A DNA stretch of 37,086 bases from contig JAFYZY010000189.1 of NCBI GenBank assembly GCA_017548485.1, forward strand, positions 1 to 37,086, in the 5' to 3' direction. Both the position numbers and the translations under genes were made by a program. Origin of the DNA: Oscillospiraceae bacterium (GTDB lineage Bacteria > Bacillota > Clostridia > Oscillospirales > Ruminococcaceae). Shown piece by piece: positions 1 to 7,606 of the stretch (positions are counted from its first letter, which is position 1; each line of letters starts with the position of its first letter). Under the pieces are notes generated by a model that ran no database searches, was not told the origin of the DNA, and saw only the letters and a list, made by a program, of their open reading frames with translations.

Positions 1-1065
1 CTGATCAAGTTTCCGGGCGATGTGGACGCAGGGAAAAAGTACATGGAGAAGCTCGTGTCGGCGCTGGATCCCGGTGCCAGAGCTTCCGCGCTGCTCAGCG
101 CCTGCGGATTCTCCGCAGATGACACGGGAGACCTGCTCGGGATGTCTGCAGATGATGTGAAGGCAGCGCTCTCGTCCTCTGCCGCATCTCTTAAAGAGAC
201 CGCAAAGGAACTTGCGGGAGGAAAGTACAACATCAATATCCCCGGCCTTGAGATGTTCGCGGATCTGCTGGGAAGAGCATCTGTGGACGCCGGAGGCGAA
301 CCGGACAGCGAGATCCTGGGATATGCAAAAGAAGCCGGGACCGCCAAGAGCTCAGCGCCGAAGAAAAACGAAGCGGAGAACAAGGGCTCGAAAAAGAAGC
401 CGCTTTTCCTGGCGCTCGCAGCGTGCTGCGTACTGGCTGTGGGCCTCTGTGTGAATCACCTGCTTCAGAAAGGAAAGACGCCTGTCGATCCTTCTGACGG
501 GACAGGCACCTACGACGGACCTGTAAATGACGATCCCGACACTGAAGAAAACATGTATGCCAACTATAAAGTAGTCATGGTGATCAGGGATTACGGGACC
601 ATAGAGCTCGAGCTGGACAGCAGCGCGGCACCCAGAACGGTAAAGAACTTCGTCGATCTCGCGAAAAACGGATTCTACGACGGCCTCACTTTCCACAGGA
701 TCATTGAGGGATTCATGATCCAGGGCGGCGACCCTGAAGGAAACGGCAGCGGAGGATCCAAGAAGAAGATCATAGGCGAATTCAAGGCGAACGGCGTCGA
801 CAACCCGATCTCTCACACGAGGGGGGTCATATCCATGGCAAGGAGCAGAAACGACTACAACAGCGCCAGGAGCCAGTTTTTCATAGTGCAGCAGGACAGC
901 ACGTATCTTGACGGTCAGTACGCCGCCTTCGGACATGTCACTTCCGGAATGGACGTGGTGGACAGGATCGCTGCGGACGCGGAACCTACCGATAACAACG
1001 GCACTATCCCCGCGGACAAACAGCCGGTGATCGAATCCGTCACTGTCTCGGTGATAGAAGAATAA
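1..1065 (+). CDS. Membrane-anchored cyclophilin-type peptidyl-prolyl isomerase with N-terminal sigma-region-4-like segment (5' partial)
   Basis: The reading frame is open to the first base, so the true start lies outside the window; the GTG at 22 is only an internal codon. Visible residues about 18-60 (LDPGAR...GFSADDTGDLLGMSADDVKAAL) resemble the helix-turn-helix of ECF sigma region 4. A lysine-rich linker follows, then one hydrophobic helix at about 135-152 and an acidic/Gly/Pro linker. A complete cyclophilin domain runs from about 188 to 354, with FHRIIEGFMIQGGDP, GVISMAR, SQFFIVQQ and YLDGQYAAFG. The catalytic Arg and Gln equivalents are present; the Trp of cyclophilin A (W121) is Tyr. 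The topology suggests a cytoplasmic DNA-binding-like part and an extracytoplasmic foldase. The cyclophilin assignment is sure; the sigma-like part rests on pattern similarity only. Confidence 0.85.
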   Translation: MIKFPGDVDAGKKYMEKLVSALDPGARASALLSACGFSADDTGDLLGMSADDVKAALSSSAASLKETAKELAGGKYNINIPGLEMFADLLGRASVDAGGEPDSEILGYAKEAGTAKSSAPKKNEAENKGSKKKPLFLALAACCVLAVGLCVNHLLQKGKTPVDPSDGTGTYDGPVNDDPDTEENMYANYKVVMVIRDYGTIELELDSSAAPRTVKNFVDLAKNGFYDGLTFHRIIEGFMIQGGDPEGNGSGGSKKKIIGEFKANGVDNPISHTRGVISMARSRNDYNSARSQFFIVQQDSTYLDGQYAAFGHVTSGMDVVDRIAADAEPTDNNGTIPADKQPVIESVTVSVIEE

Positions 1066-1082
1066 GCAATGTGCATAAGAAG

Positions 1083-1110
1083 AGCTCCCTCGTCTGAGGG
1101 AGCTTCTTGC
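1083..1110. terminator. Hairpin between convergent genes
   Basis: Nine-base-pair perfect stem AGCTCCCTC/GAGGGAGCT with a 4-nt loop, lying between the stops of the cyclophilin gene and the minus-strand DUF4230 gene. It is followed by TCTTGC on the plus strand, so the U-tract is poor. It probably serves both directions. Confidence 0.6.
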
Positions 1111-1125
1111 ATGTGAAAGAAAGTA

Positions 1126-1734
1126 TCAGATGACTACAACGGTGAAGCCGGGATTCGCAGATGCCACGAACGATCTTACGACAGAGATGGCGTTCTCTTT
1201 GGCTTTCACCAGAAGACCGGAATCCAGCGCTTTCTTTTCCATAGCGGCGTTCTGATCTTTTGTAAAGGAATTGTAGTCGGTGATGGTGATCTTGCTGAAG
1301 AACGAATAAGTTTCGTCCATAGCCTGAATGGAGTCGAAATCGATCTCGTGAGACACTATCCTGGCGTCCGGAAGAGTGATCGTGATCAGTTCTCCATCAA
1401 GATTGATCTTTGCTTTCGACAGGTCTACGCCCGCTTTGACCGATCCGTCATAGGATATGACAAAGGAGTTGGTGGTGAACGGGATCCGGTATCCGTAGAA
1501 GTCCAGATAGCTGTCGTATTTGACCGTGTTGGTATATGCGTACTCCATCGTCGCAAGCTCGGATATCTCTACCAGGTCCTCAGCGAGAGCAACGGTGTCG
1601 AGCACCGGTTTCTCTTTTTCATGACGCGCCTCGCTGAATCTGACTCCTCCGAAGAAAGCTCCGGCGAGCGCTGCCAGTGCGAGAACGATGCCGACTACGG
1701 TGATGATACGCTTTTTGATGATCCTTCTTTTCAT
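1126..1734 (-). CDS. DUF4230 family membrane-anchored protein
   Basis: 202 residues starting MKRRIIKKR. This ATG is chosen over one 33 nt upstream because GGAGG lies 6-7 nt before it. A positively charged N-terminus is followed by a hydrophobic helix (about residues 9-31), giving a signal-anchor topology with the rest outside the membrane. The body matches the DUF4230 pattern: an aromatic-rich ATMEYAYTNTVKYD stretch, then FVISYDGSVKAGVDLSKAKI and ITITLPDARIVSHEID. The molecular function of this family is unknown. The gene converges on the cyclophilin gene, is transcribed alone, and backs onto the infC promoter region. Confidence 0.75.
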   Translation of the reverse strand: MKRRIIKKRIITVVGIVLALAALAGAFFGGVRFSEARHEKEKPVLDTVALAEDLVEISELATMEYAYTNTVKYDSYLDFYGYRIPFTTNSFVISYDGSVKAGVDLSKAKINLDGELITITLPDARIVSHEIDFDSIQAMDETYSFFSKITITDYNSFTKDQNAAMEKKALDSGLLVKAKENAISVVRSFVASANPGFTVVVI

Positions 1735-1806
1735 TAATATCCTCCGTGGATACTGAGGGACGGACATGCAGCTTTCAGGAAAAGTATAATTTATAATTGT
1801 GAACAG

Positions 1807-1812
1807 ATTATA
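1807..1812 (-). promoter_or_regulatory. Candidate promoter (-10) of the DUF4230 gene
   Basis: On the minus strand TGATATAAT forms an extended -10 (TG-n-TATAAT). No good -35 is seen 17 nt upstream. The leader to the ATG at 1734 would be about 65 nt. Confidence 0.45.
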
Positions 1813-1856
1813 TCACAGCCGGATCCTGATAATTCGGGATCTGCCGCGAAAAGCGC

Positions 1857-1885
1857 TTGACAAAGGCATCTTACGTTGATAACAT
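1857..1885 (+). promoter_or_regulatory. Sigma-A promoter of infC-rpmI-rplT
   Basis: TTGACA at 1857-1862, a 17-nt spacer, then TAACAT at 1880-1885. It sits about 150 nt before the infC start, leaving a leader RNA that carries the attenuator. The TTG of this -35 box is in frame with infC but is clearly promoter and not a start codon. Confidence 0.85.
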
Positions 1886-1891
1886 AGTCCA

Positions 1892-2033
1892 AGGAAAAAC
1901 AAAGCAGTGCGTCCGCGCTCACCCCGCATCACAGGTGCGAAGGTCAACATCGTCAGCCAAAGGCTGTTTAGTGTTGCGCGGATTTTCCGCGCGTTTTTGT
2001 TTTTTAACCCCTTTTTCCCAGTTACGGAGGTAC
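1892..2033 (+). promoter_or_regulatory. infC leader with terminator/antiterminator switch (L20-leader type)
   Basis: The untranslated leader holds two mutually exclusive pairings. The terminator arm GCGCGGA (1976-1982) pairs with TCCGCGC (1986-1992) before a T-rich run. An identical second copy of TCCGCGC lies upstream at 1912-1918 and could pair with the same 1976-1982 strand, forming an antiterminator. A small CAGCC-AAA-GGCTG hairpin (1954-1966) sits between. In Bacillus subtilis the infC-rpmI-rplT leader is an attenuator controlled by L20, and the same logic is inferred here from position and architecture. Confidence 0.75.
1976..2005 (+). terminator. Leader attenuator terminator upstream of infC
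   Basis: Seven-base-pair GC-rich stem GCGCGGA/TCCGCGC with a TTT loop, followed by GTTTTTGTTTTTT. This is a textbook intrinsic terminator placed inside the leader, 30-60 nt before the infC start. Confidence 0.85.
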
Positions 2034-2039
2034 ATAGCG

Positions 2040-2570
2040 ATAGCCGCTCAGAATCACTTAATCAATGAGGACATCAAGGCAGCCGAAGTAAGGCTCGTCG
2101 GTGCTGACGGAAGTCAGCTCGGGATCATGGAGACATCCAAAGCTCTTGCGATAGCTGAGGAGTCAGGCATGGATCTCGTCCTTATCGCGCCGCAGGCGAC
2201 CCCGCCGGTCTGCAGGGTAATGGACTACGGCAAGTACAAGTTCGATCAGCAGAAGAGAGAGAAGGAAGCCAACAAGAAGCAGAAGACCGTTGAACTCAAA
2301 GAGATCAGGCTATCTCTCAACATCGACACCCACGACTTTGAGACGAAAGTCTCTCAGGCAAAGAAGTTCCTGTCTGCAGGCAACAAACTCAAGGTCAGCA
2401 TCCGCTTCCGCGGACGTGAGATGGCTCACACAGACAGAGGTATCGATGTCATGAACAGGTTCCAGGAGGCTCTCGGAGACGCTGCGACGGTGGACAAGCC
2501 CGCAAAGCTTGAAGGAAGATCGATGCAGATGTCCATGAGTCCCAGAACAGGGAAGAAGACCGAAAACTGA
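2040..2570 (+). CDS. infC: Translation initiation factor IF-3, probable AUA start
   Basis: IF-3 binds the 30S subunit, keeps it free of 50S and checks the initiator codon and tRNA. The protein begins at about AAQNHLINEDI and carries the family core EVRLVGADGSQLGIM, APQATPPVCRVMDYGKY (interdomain region) and the C-terminal IRFRGREMAH; about 176 residues, normal for the family. No ATG/GTG/TTG lies at the correct place. GGAGG (2026-2030) precedes ATA at 2034 and at 2040; spacing of 9 nt favours 2040. AUU, AUC or AUA starts are known for infC in other bacteria and permit autoregulation by IF-3's own start-codon discrimination. Upstream in-frame starts would translate the promoter and terminator, so they are rejected. 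Confidence 0.93.
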   Translation: MAAQNHLINEDIKAAEVRLVGADGSQLGIMETSKALAIAEESGMDLVLIAPQATPPVCRVMDYGKYKFDQQKREKEANKKQKTVELKEIRLSLNIDTHDFETKVSQAKKFLSAGNKLKVSIRFRGREMAHTDRGIDVMNRFQEALGDAATVDKPAKLEGRSMQMSMSPRTGKKTEN

Positions 2571-2577
2571 ACTTATC

Positions 2578-2594
2578 CGGACCCGGGCGGTCCG
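2578..2594 (+). other. Hairpin in the infC-rpmI intergenic RNA
   Basis: CGGACC-CGGGC-GGTCCG forms a 6-bp stem 38 nt before the rpmI ATG and ends before the rpmI ribosome-binding site. It might be part of a translational control element or a processing site; function is not shown. Confidence 0.45.
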
Positions 2595-2631
2595 ACGATA
2601 TAAGTAATACCGATCAGGAGGAAATATCAAA

Positions 2632-2841
2632 ATGCCCAAGCTTAAGACACACTCCGCTACGAAGAAGCGCGTCCTGAAGATCACGAAGTCCGGCAAGGTC
2701 AAACGTGCCCGCGCTTATCGCAGCCACATCCTCAATAAGAAGCCCACAAAGCGTATGAGACATCTCCGCGGACCGGTCTACGCGGCCGAATCCAATGCGG
2801 GCAATCTCAAGAAACTTCTGCCCTACGGCGTAGCGAAATAA
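2632..2841 (+). CDS. rpmI: Large ribosomal subunit protein bL35
   Basis: 69 residues, very basic, with the bL35 opening [24 protein letters not shown] and RSHIL...K.T.RMRHLRG in the second half. An AGGAGG ribosome-binding site lies 9 nt before the ATG. It is the second gene of the classic infC-rpmI-rplT operon and is normally translationally coupled to rplT. Arg codons are mainly CGC/CGT, unlike many other genes in the window. Confidence 0.97.
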   Translation: MPKLKTHSATKKRVLKITKSGKVKRARAYRSHILNKKPTKRMRHLRGPVYAAESNAGNLKKLLPYGVAK

Positions 2842-2856
2842 GGAGGATAGAGAGCA

Positions 2857-3210
2857 ATGGCAAGAGTTAAAGGCGCAATGATGACGCGCAAGAGAAGGAA
2901 GAAAGTCCTTAAGCTCGCCAAGGGTTACTTTGGTTCCAAGAGCAAGCACTTCAAGATGGCCAAGCAGGCCGTGTACAAATCCGGCAACTATGCTTATGAA
3001 GGCCGCAAGCAGAAGAAGCGCGAGTTCCGTCAGCTGTGGATCACCCGCATCAACGCAGGATGCCGCGCCAACGGAACGAACTACAGCACATTCATGAACG
3101 GACTCAAGAAGCTCGGTGTCGAGCTCAACCGCAAGATGATCTCCGAACTCTACATCAACGACCCCGCAGCGTTCGCAGATCTCGTAAAGAAAGCTGTAGC
3201 TGCAAACTGA
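2857..3210 (+). CDS. rplT: Large ribosomal subunit protein bL20
   Basis: 117 residues. bL20 binds 23S rRNA early in 50S assembly and acts as the autogenous repressor of this operon in both Bacillus and E. coli. Family motifs are clear: [48 protein letters not shown] and [25 protein letters not shown]. It starts 15 nt after rpmI with AGGAGG in front. As the likely effector of the upstream leader switch it closes the regulatory loop. Confidence 0.98.
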   Translation: MARVKGAMMTRKRRKKVLKLAKGYFGSKSKHFKMAKQAVYKSGNYAYEGRKQKKREFRQLWITRINAGCRANGTNYSTFMNGLKKLGVELNRKMISELYINDPAAFADLVKKAVAAN

Positions 3211-3221
3211 TAAGTCATCAT

Positions 3222-3252
3222 CCCGTCCGCGTCAGCGGACGGGTTTTGCTTT
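3222..3252 (+). terminator. Terminator of infC-rpmI-rplT
   Basis: Nine-base-pair stem CCCGTCCGC/GCGGACGGG with a GTCA loop, followed by TTTTGCTTT. Confidence 0.9.
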
Positions 3253-3277
3253 GTCCGGAACAGCGGCGGCGCGTTCC

Positions 3278-3306
3278 TTGACATTGTCCGGACGTGTTTT
3301 TAATAT
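3278..3306 (+). promoter_or_regulatory. Sigma-A promoter of the trmH-type to leuS operon
   Basis: TTGACA (3278-3283), 17-nt spacer, TAATAT (3301-3306); a TATAAT overlaps at 3306-3311. It lies just after the rplT terminator and 47 nt before the first ATG of the long operon. No other strong promoter was spotted before leuS. Confidence 0.85.
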
Positions 3307-3352
3307 ATAATACAATATAATGCCTTTTTAGGCTTTTTTTGAGGTCCGGCAG

Positions 3353-4153
3353 ATGCAGGAGATCACTTCTCAGGACAACGGAAAGCTCAGGGCTTTCATG
3401 GCTCTCTGCAGGGAAAAGAAGGAAAGGGACAGGAGCGGTCTCTGTGTTCTTGACGGCGTCAAGATATGCAGGGATGCCGCTGCGTCGGGATACCGGCTGC
3501 GGCAGCTGTGGATCACCGGGGATGCGGCGGAGAGATACGCCCGGGAAACGGAGGAGCTTTCGGCTGCCGCCGATGAGATCTTCGTGATCAGGAGCTCCGC
3601 GGCGAAGAAACTGTCCGAACTGAATTCTCCGCAGGGAGTGTTCGCTGCTGTGGAAAGACCCGCGCCGGTGAGCGTAAGGGAGCTCGCTTCGCATTCCAGG
3701 ATCCTCGGACTTTGCGGTCTGCAGAATCCCGAGAACGTGGGAGGATGCGTCAGAACGGCGGCGGCGCTGGGTTTCGGGGCACTGCTTCTGTCGTCCGACT
3801 GCGCCGATATCTGGTCGCCGAGAGCGGTCAGAGCTGCGGCAGGCACGCAGTTATCATGCAGCATCTACGTGACATCCGATTTCGCCGCTTCCGTAGGAGA
3901 GCTCAGAGACGAGGGAGTGCTGACCTGCGCTTCCGCTCTCCACAGGGATTCCATCCCGGTGACGGAGGTGGAAAAAGGCGGCAGACTGTTTCTGGCTGTG
4001 GGAAGCGAGGGACAGGGACTGCCTGATGATGTGACGGAAGCATGCGATAAGACCGTCCGCATACCGATGAGCGCATCCGCAGAGAGCCTGAACGCGGCTG
4101 CTGCCGCCGCGGTGATGATGTGGGAACTCAGAGAAGCCGGCGCACTGAATTAA
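3353..4153 (+). CDS. TrmH/SpoU-family RNA 2'-O-methyltransferase
   Basis: 266 residues. An N-terminal substrate-binding part (about 1-105) is followed by a SPOUT domain with the three knot motifs: NPENVGGCVRTAAALG at 125, VGSEGQG at 216, and IPMSASAESLN ending near 247. The enzyme would methylate a ribose in rRNA or tRNA using S-adenosylmethionine; this subfamily is usually annotated as a 23S rRNA (RlmB-like) methyltransferase, but the target nucleotide cannot be told from sequence. Position directly after rplT is common in Bacillota. ATG at 3353 has GAGG 8 nt upstream. Confidence 0.9.
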   Translation: MQEITSQDNGKLRAFMALCREKKERDRSGLCVLDGVKICRDAAASGYRLRQLWITGDAAERYARETEELSAAADEIFVIRSSAAKKLSELNSPQGVFAAVERPAPVSVRELASHSRILGLCGLQNPENVGGCVRTAAALGFGALLLSSDCADIWSPRAVRAAAGTQLSCSIYVTSDFAASVGELRDEGVLTCASALHRDSIPVTEVEKGGRLFLAVGSEGQGLPDDVTEACDKTVRIPMSASAESLNAAAAAAVMMWELREAGALN

Positions 4154-4187
4154 CAAAAGAAATACCGATCGGGGATATAGATCATAA

Positions 4188-6290
4188 ATGTCAAAACTGG
4201 TAATCGTTGAGTCACCTGCCAAGGTGAAGACAATCAAGAAGTATCTGGGGAAGGACTACAATGTCACCGCTTCCATGGGTCATATCAGAGATCTTCCGCA
4301 GAACTCTCTCGGAGTCTATGTGGAGCGCGGGTTCAAGCCGCAGTATCTGAACATCGCAGGCAAGGAGAAACTGATAAAGGAACTTCAGTCCGAAGCCAAA
4401 AACAGCGACGGGGTGATCCTTGCGACAGACCCGGACCGTGAAGGCGAGGCGATAGCATGGCATCTCGCGACGGTCCTGAAGCTTCCTCATGACGAACTCA
4501 ACAGGGTGACCTTCTCGGAGATCACGGAGAAGGGGATAAAAGAGGGGATGTCCCATCCCAGGACCATAAATGAGGATCTTTTCAACGCGCAGCAGGCCAG
4601 GAGAGTTCTGGACAGGCTTGTAGGGTACAAGCTTTCGCCGTTCCTGTGGAAAAAGGTCCGCAGGGGACTTTCCGCCGGAAGAGTGCAGTCTGTCACGGTC
4701 AGGATCCTCGTCGACCGCGAGCGCGAGATAGAGGCGTTCGTGCCCAGGGAGTACTGGATCGTCGATGCCCTGCTGAAGACCGACAAGGGAAGGAAGTTCA
4801 CTGTCAGGCTCAGGACCAGAGACGGCGTAGCGCCGGAAGACTTCAGCATCCCGAACGAGGAGGAATGCAGGAAGATCACCGACGCTCTGGAGAATGAGAA
4901 GTTCGTCATCGATTCTCTCAAGAAAGGCGTCAGGCACAGACAGCCGGAACCTCCGTTCATCACGTCCACCATGCAGCAGGAGGCGTCCAGAAAACTGGGA
5001 TTCCCCGCGAGAAAGACCATGAGGGTCGCGCAGGAGCTCTACGAAGGAATAGATGTGAGCGGAGAAGGCTCCACCGGTCTCATAACCTACATGAGGACCG
5101 ACTCCCTCAGGGTGTCGGACGAGGCGGCTGCCGCCGCGGCGTCCTTCATCGAGAGGAATTACGGAAAAGAATACCTGCATAAGGGTAACAGGACATACAG
5201 AAGACGCGGGAACGTCAGCGCGCAGGATGCGCACGAGGCTATCCGTCCCACATCGGTTGAGCTTACGCCTGAGAGAGCGAAGAGCTCCCTCACACAGGAC
5301 CAGTACAGGCTCTACAAGCTCATCTGGGACAGGTTCATCGCGAGCCGCATGGCCGATCAGGAGCAGAACACCGTAACGGTGGACGTAAGAGCTGGAGAAT
5401 ACCTCTTCCGTGCCAGCGGGTACACGGTGGCGTTCGACGGCTTCACAAAGCTGTATGAGGTCTCCACAGATGAGAAGAAGGAGCAGCAGGTAGTGCTGCC
5501 GCCCCTCAAAGAGGACACGCAGCTGGAGAAGGAGGAGATAAAGCCTTCCCAGAAGTTCACACAGCCTCCGGCGCGCTATACTGAGGCCTCCCTGATCAGA
5601 AAACTGGAAGAGAACGGTATAGGACGTCCTTCGACATACGCGCCGACTATCTCCACCGTAATGGACAGGGGATATGTCGAGAGAGACGGGAAATCGCTGA
5701 AGCCCACGCAGCTGGGCATCATCGTCACCGACATCATGATCGACCAGTTCCCGGACATCGTCGACGAGAAGTTCTCGGCAGACATGGAGAAAGCCCTGGA
5801 CAAGATCGAAGAGGGCAAGAACGACTGGTCCTCCACCATAGAAAAATTCTACAAGGGATTCGATAAAAGCCTGACGGAAGCAGAAAAAGCGCTGGACGGA
5901 CAGAAAGTCAGGATACCGGACGAAGAGACCGATGTGATCTGCGAGAAGTGCGGACGCAAGATGGTCATCAAGACTGGAAGGTTCGGCAAGTTCCTTGCGT
6001 GCCCCGGATTCCCGGAATGCAAGAACACCAAGAGGATAACAGTCTCCACTCCCGGAAGATGCCCGAAATGCGGCAGCCCGGTAGTGCAGAGAAAGAGCAA
6101 GAGGGGAAGGATCTTCTATGCCTGTGAGAAGGGCACGGAGTGCGGCTTCATGACTTGGAACTCTCCCACTGACAGGGTATGCCCCCAGTGCGGTTCGACA
6201 CTGTTCCTCACAAAAGGGAAAAACGGCACATACGTGTGCGAGAAGGAAGGCTGCGGCTATAAGGAAGCAGCCGCGAAAGAGGCAACATGA
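4188..6290 (+). CDS. topA: DNA topoisomerase I (type IA)
   Basis: 700 residues. The enzyme relaxes negative supercoils by single-strand cleavage through a 5'-phosphotyrosine. The N-terminal Toprim domain shows VIVESPAKVKTI and the metal-binding DPDREGEAIAWH at 81-92; the catalytic Tyr is Y301 in GLITYMRTDS. The AHEAIRPT motif follows, then the gate domain. The C-terminus from about residue 585 carries three zinc-ribbon repeats (CEKCG, CPKCG, CPQCG, each with a second Cys pair) that bind single-stranded DNA. It starts 34 nt after the methyltransferase gene with only a weak GGGGAT upstream, and overlaps trmFO by ATGA. Confidence 0.98.
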   Translation: MSKLVIVESPAKVKTIKKYLGKDYNVTASMGHIRDLPQNSLGVYVERGFKPQYLNIAGKEKLIKELQSEAKNSDGVILATDPDREGEAIAWHLATVLKLPHDELNRVTFSEITEKGIKEGMSHPRTINEDLFNAQQARRVLDRLVGYKLSPFLWKKVRRGLSAGRVQSVTVRILVDREREIEAFVPREYWIVDALLKTDKGRKFTVRLRTRDGVAPEDFSIPNEEECRKITDALENEKFVIDSLKKGVRHRQPEPPFITSTMQQEASRKLGFPARKTMRVAQELYEGIDVSGEGSTGLITYMRTDSLRVSDEAAAAAASFIERNYGKEYLHKGNRTYRRRGNVSAQDAHEAIRPTSVELTPERAKSSLTQDQYRLYKLIWDRFIASRMADQEQNTVTVDVRAGEYLFRASGYTVAFDGFTKLYEVSTDEKKEQQVVLPPLKEDTQLEKEEIKPSQKFTQPPARYTEASLIRKLEENGIGRPSTYAPTISTVMDRGYVERDGKSLKPTQLGIIVTDIMIDQFPDIVDEKFSADMEKALDKIEEGKNDWSSTIEKFYKGFDKSLTEAEKALDGQKVRIPDEETDVICEKCGRKMVIKTGRFGKFLACPGFPECKNTKRITVSTPGRCPKCGSPVVQRKSKRGRIFYACEKGTECGFMTWNSPTDRVCPQCGSTLFLTKGKNGTYVCEKEGCGYKEAAAKEAT

Positions 6291-7591
6291 CAGAGATCAG
6301 GGTTATCGGCGCGGGACTCGCGGGATGCGAGGCGGCATGTATGCTTGCAGACGCAGGCTACAGGGTCGTGCTGTATGAACAGAAACCCGTGCACTTTTCT
6401 CCGGCGCACAGGTCGGAGAAATTCGCCGAACTGGTGTGTTCCAACTCGTTCAAGGCCGACAGGGTCGAGAGCGCTTCCGGACTTCTGAAAGCGGAGATGA
6501 GACTGTTCGGGTCGGTATGCCTGAAAGTGGCTGACGGCTGCAGGGTCCCCGCAGGCGGAGCGCTCGCAGTCGACCGTGAGCTGTTCTCGCAGGGAGTGAC
6601 CGACGAAGTCAGATCCCGGGAGAATATCGAGATCCGCAACGAGGAAGTCACGTCGATAGATCCCGAGGTTCCTACGATCGTGGCGACCGGACCTCTCACA
6701 GAAGGCGCCCTCGCCGAGGAGCTCAGGCGTCTGACAGGCGGCGACTCGCTGTATTTCTTCGATGCCGCGGCTCCCATAGTCACCCGCGACAGCCTGAACA
6801 TGGACAGACTGTATTCCATGAGCCGGTACGGCCTGGGCGGAGACGATTATCTGAACGCTTTCTTCGATAAGGCCGGATATGACAGCTTCGTGGAGGAGCT
6901 CATAAACGCAGAGTGCGCGGAGCTGCACGCATTTGAGGAGCAGCCGGTATACGAAGGGTGCATGCCCATAGAAAAACTGGCAAAAAGAGGGCACGACGCC
7001 ATAAGATACGGTCCCATGAAGCCGGTGGGACTGAGGAATCCCGAGACAGGACACCGCCCATGGGCCGCGGTCCAGCTCAGACGAGAGGACGAGGAAGGCA
7101 CCATGTTCAATCTGGTGGGCTTCCAGACCAACCTCAAGTTCGGAGAGCAGAAAAGAGTGTTCTCCATGATCCCGGGGCTTGAGAACGCGGAGTTCGCAAG
7201 ATACGGCGTCATGCACCGCAACAGTTTCCTGAACGCGCCGGAGGTGCTGGACGGAACGCTGAGGATAAAGGGAACGGAGAACACGTATGTCGCCGGGCAG
7301 ATCAGCGGAACGGAAGGTTACATGGAGAGCGCCGGATGCGGCATGCTCGCCGCGTGGTTCCTGATGGCGAGACTCAGGGGGGAAGAACCGGTCCCGCTGC
7401 CCGAGACCACGATGCTCGGAGCTCTGATGAGATACCTTAAGACGCCCAATAAGGACTTCCAGCCGATGGGAGCCAATATGGGCATACTCCCCGGTCTCAA
7501 GGACGAGATCAGGGACAAAAAAGAGAGATATGCGGGATATGCTTCGAGGGCGATCGATGACCTCAAGGCATACCTGGAAGAAAACCGGTAA
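6287..7591 (+). CDS. trmFO: Methylenetetrahydrofolate-tRNA-(uracil-5-)-methyltransferase
   Basis: 434 residues. This FAD enzyme makes m5U54 in the T-loop of tRNA, using methylene-tetrahydrofolate as carbon donor, and replaces SAM-dependent TrmA in most Bacillota. The Rossmann FAD motif GAGLAG is at 8-13. The two conserved cysteines are visible: C51 in ELVCSNSFK and C225 in YEGCMPIEKLA. GTEGYMESAGCG near the C-terminus is the second FAD-contacting segment. The start overlaps the topA stop by 4 nt, and topA-trmFO is a conserved pair, which supports translational coupling. Confidence 0.97.
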   Translation: MTEIRVIGAGLAGCEAACMLADAGYRVVLYEQKPVHFSPAHRSEKFAELVCSNSFKADRVESASGLLKAEMRLFGSVCLKVADGCRVPAGGALAVDRELFSQGVTDEVRSRENIEIRNEEVTSIDPEVPTIVATGPLTEGALAEELRRLTGGDSLYFFDAAAPIVTRDSLNMDRLYSMSRYGLGGDDYLNAFFDKAGYDSFVEELINAECAELHAFEEQPVYEGCMPIEKLAKRGHDAIRYGPMKPVGLRNPETGHRPWAAVQLRREDEEGTMFNLVGFQTNLKFGEQKRVFSMIPGLENAEFARYGVMHRNSFLNAPEVLDGTLRIKGTENTYVAGQISGTEGYMESAGCGMLAAWFLMARLRGEEPVPLPETTMLGALMRYLKTPNKDFQPMGANMGILPGLKDEIRDKKERYAGYASRAIDDLKAYLEENR

Positions 7592-7606
7592 GGAAGATCA
7601 GAGGAT

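Noticed and set aside
1857-2039. TTG at 1857 as start of an N-extended IF-3
   Set aside because: The TTG is the -35 box, and the extension would translate the promoter, leader switch and terminator; the residues are unlike any IF-3 N-terminus.
3322-3340. GCCT-TTTT-AGGC hairpin followed by seven T, in the leader of the methyltransferase gene
   Set aside because: A 4-bp stem is too weak for a convincing terminator, and no alternative pairing was seen.
4212-5234. 340-codon minus-strand open frame inside topA
   Set aside because: Antisense to the Toprim and catalytic core of topA, with no family motif or ribosome-binding site.
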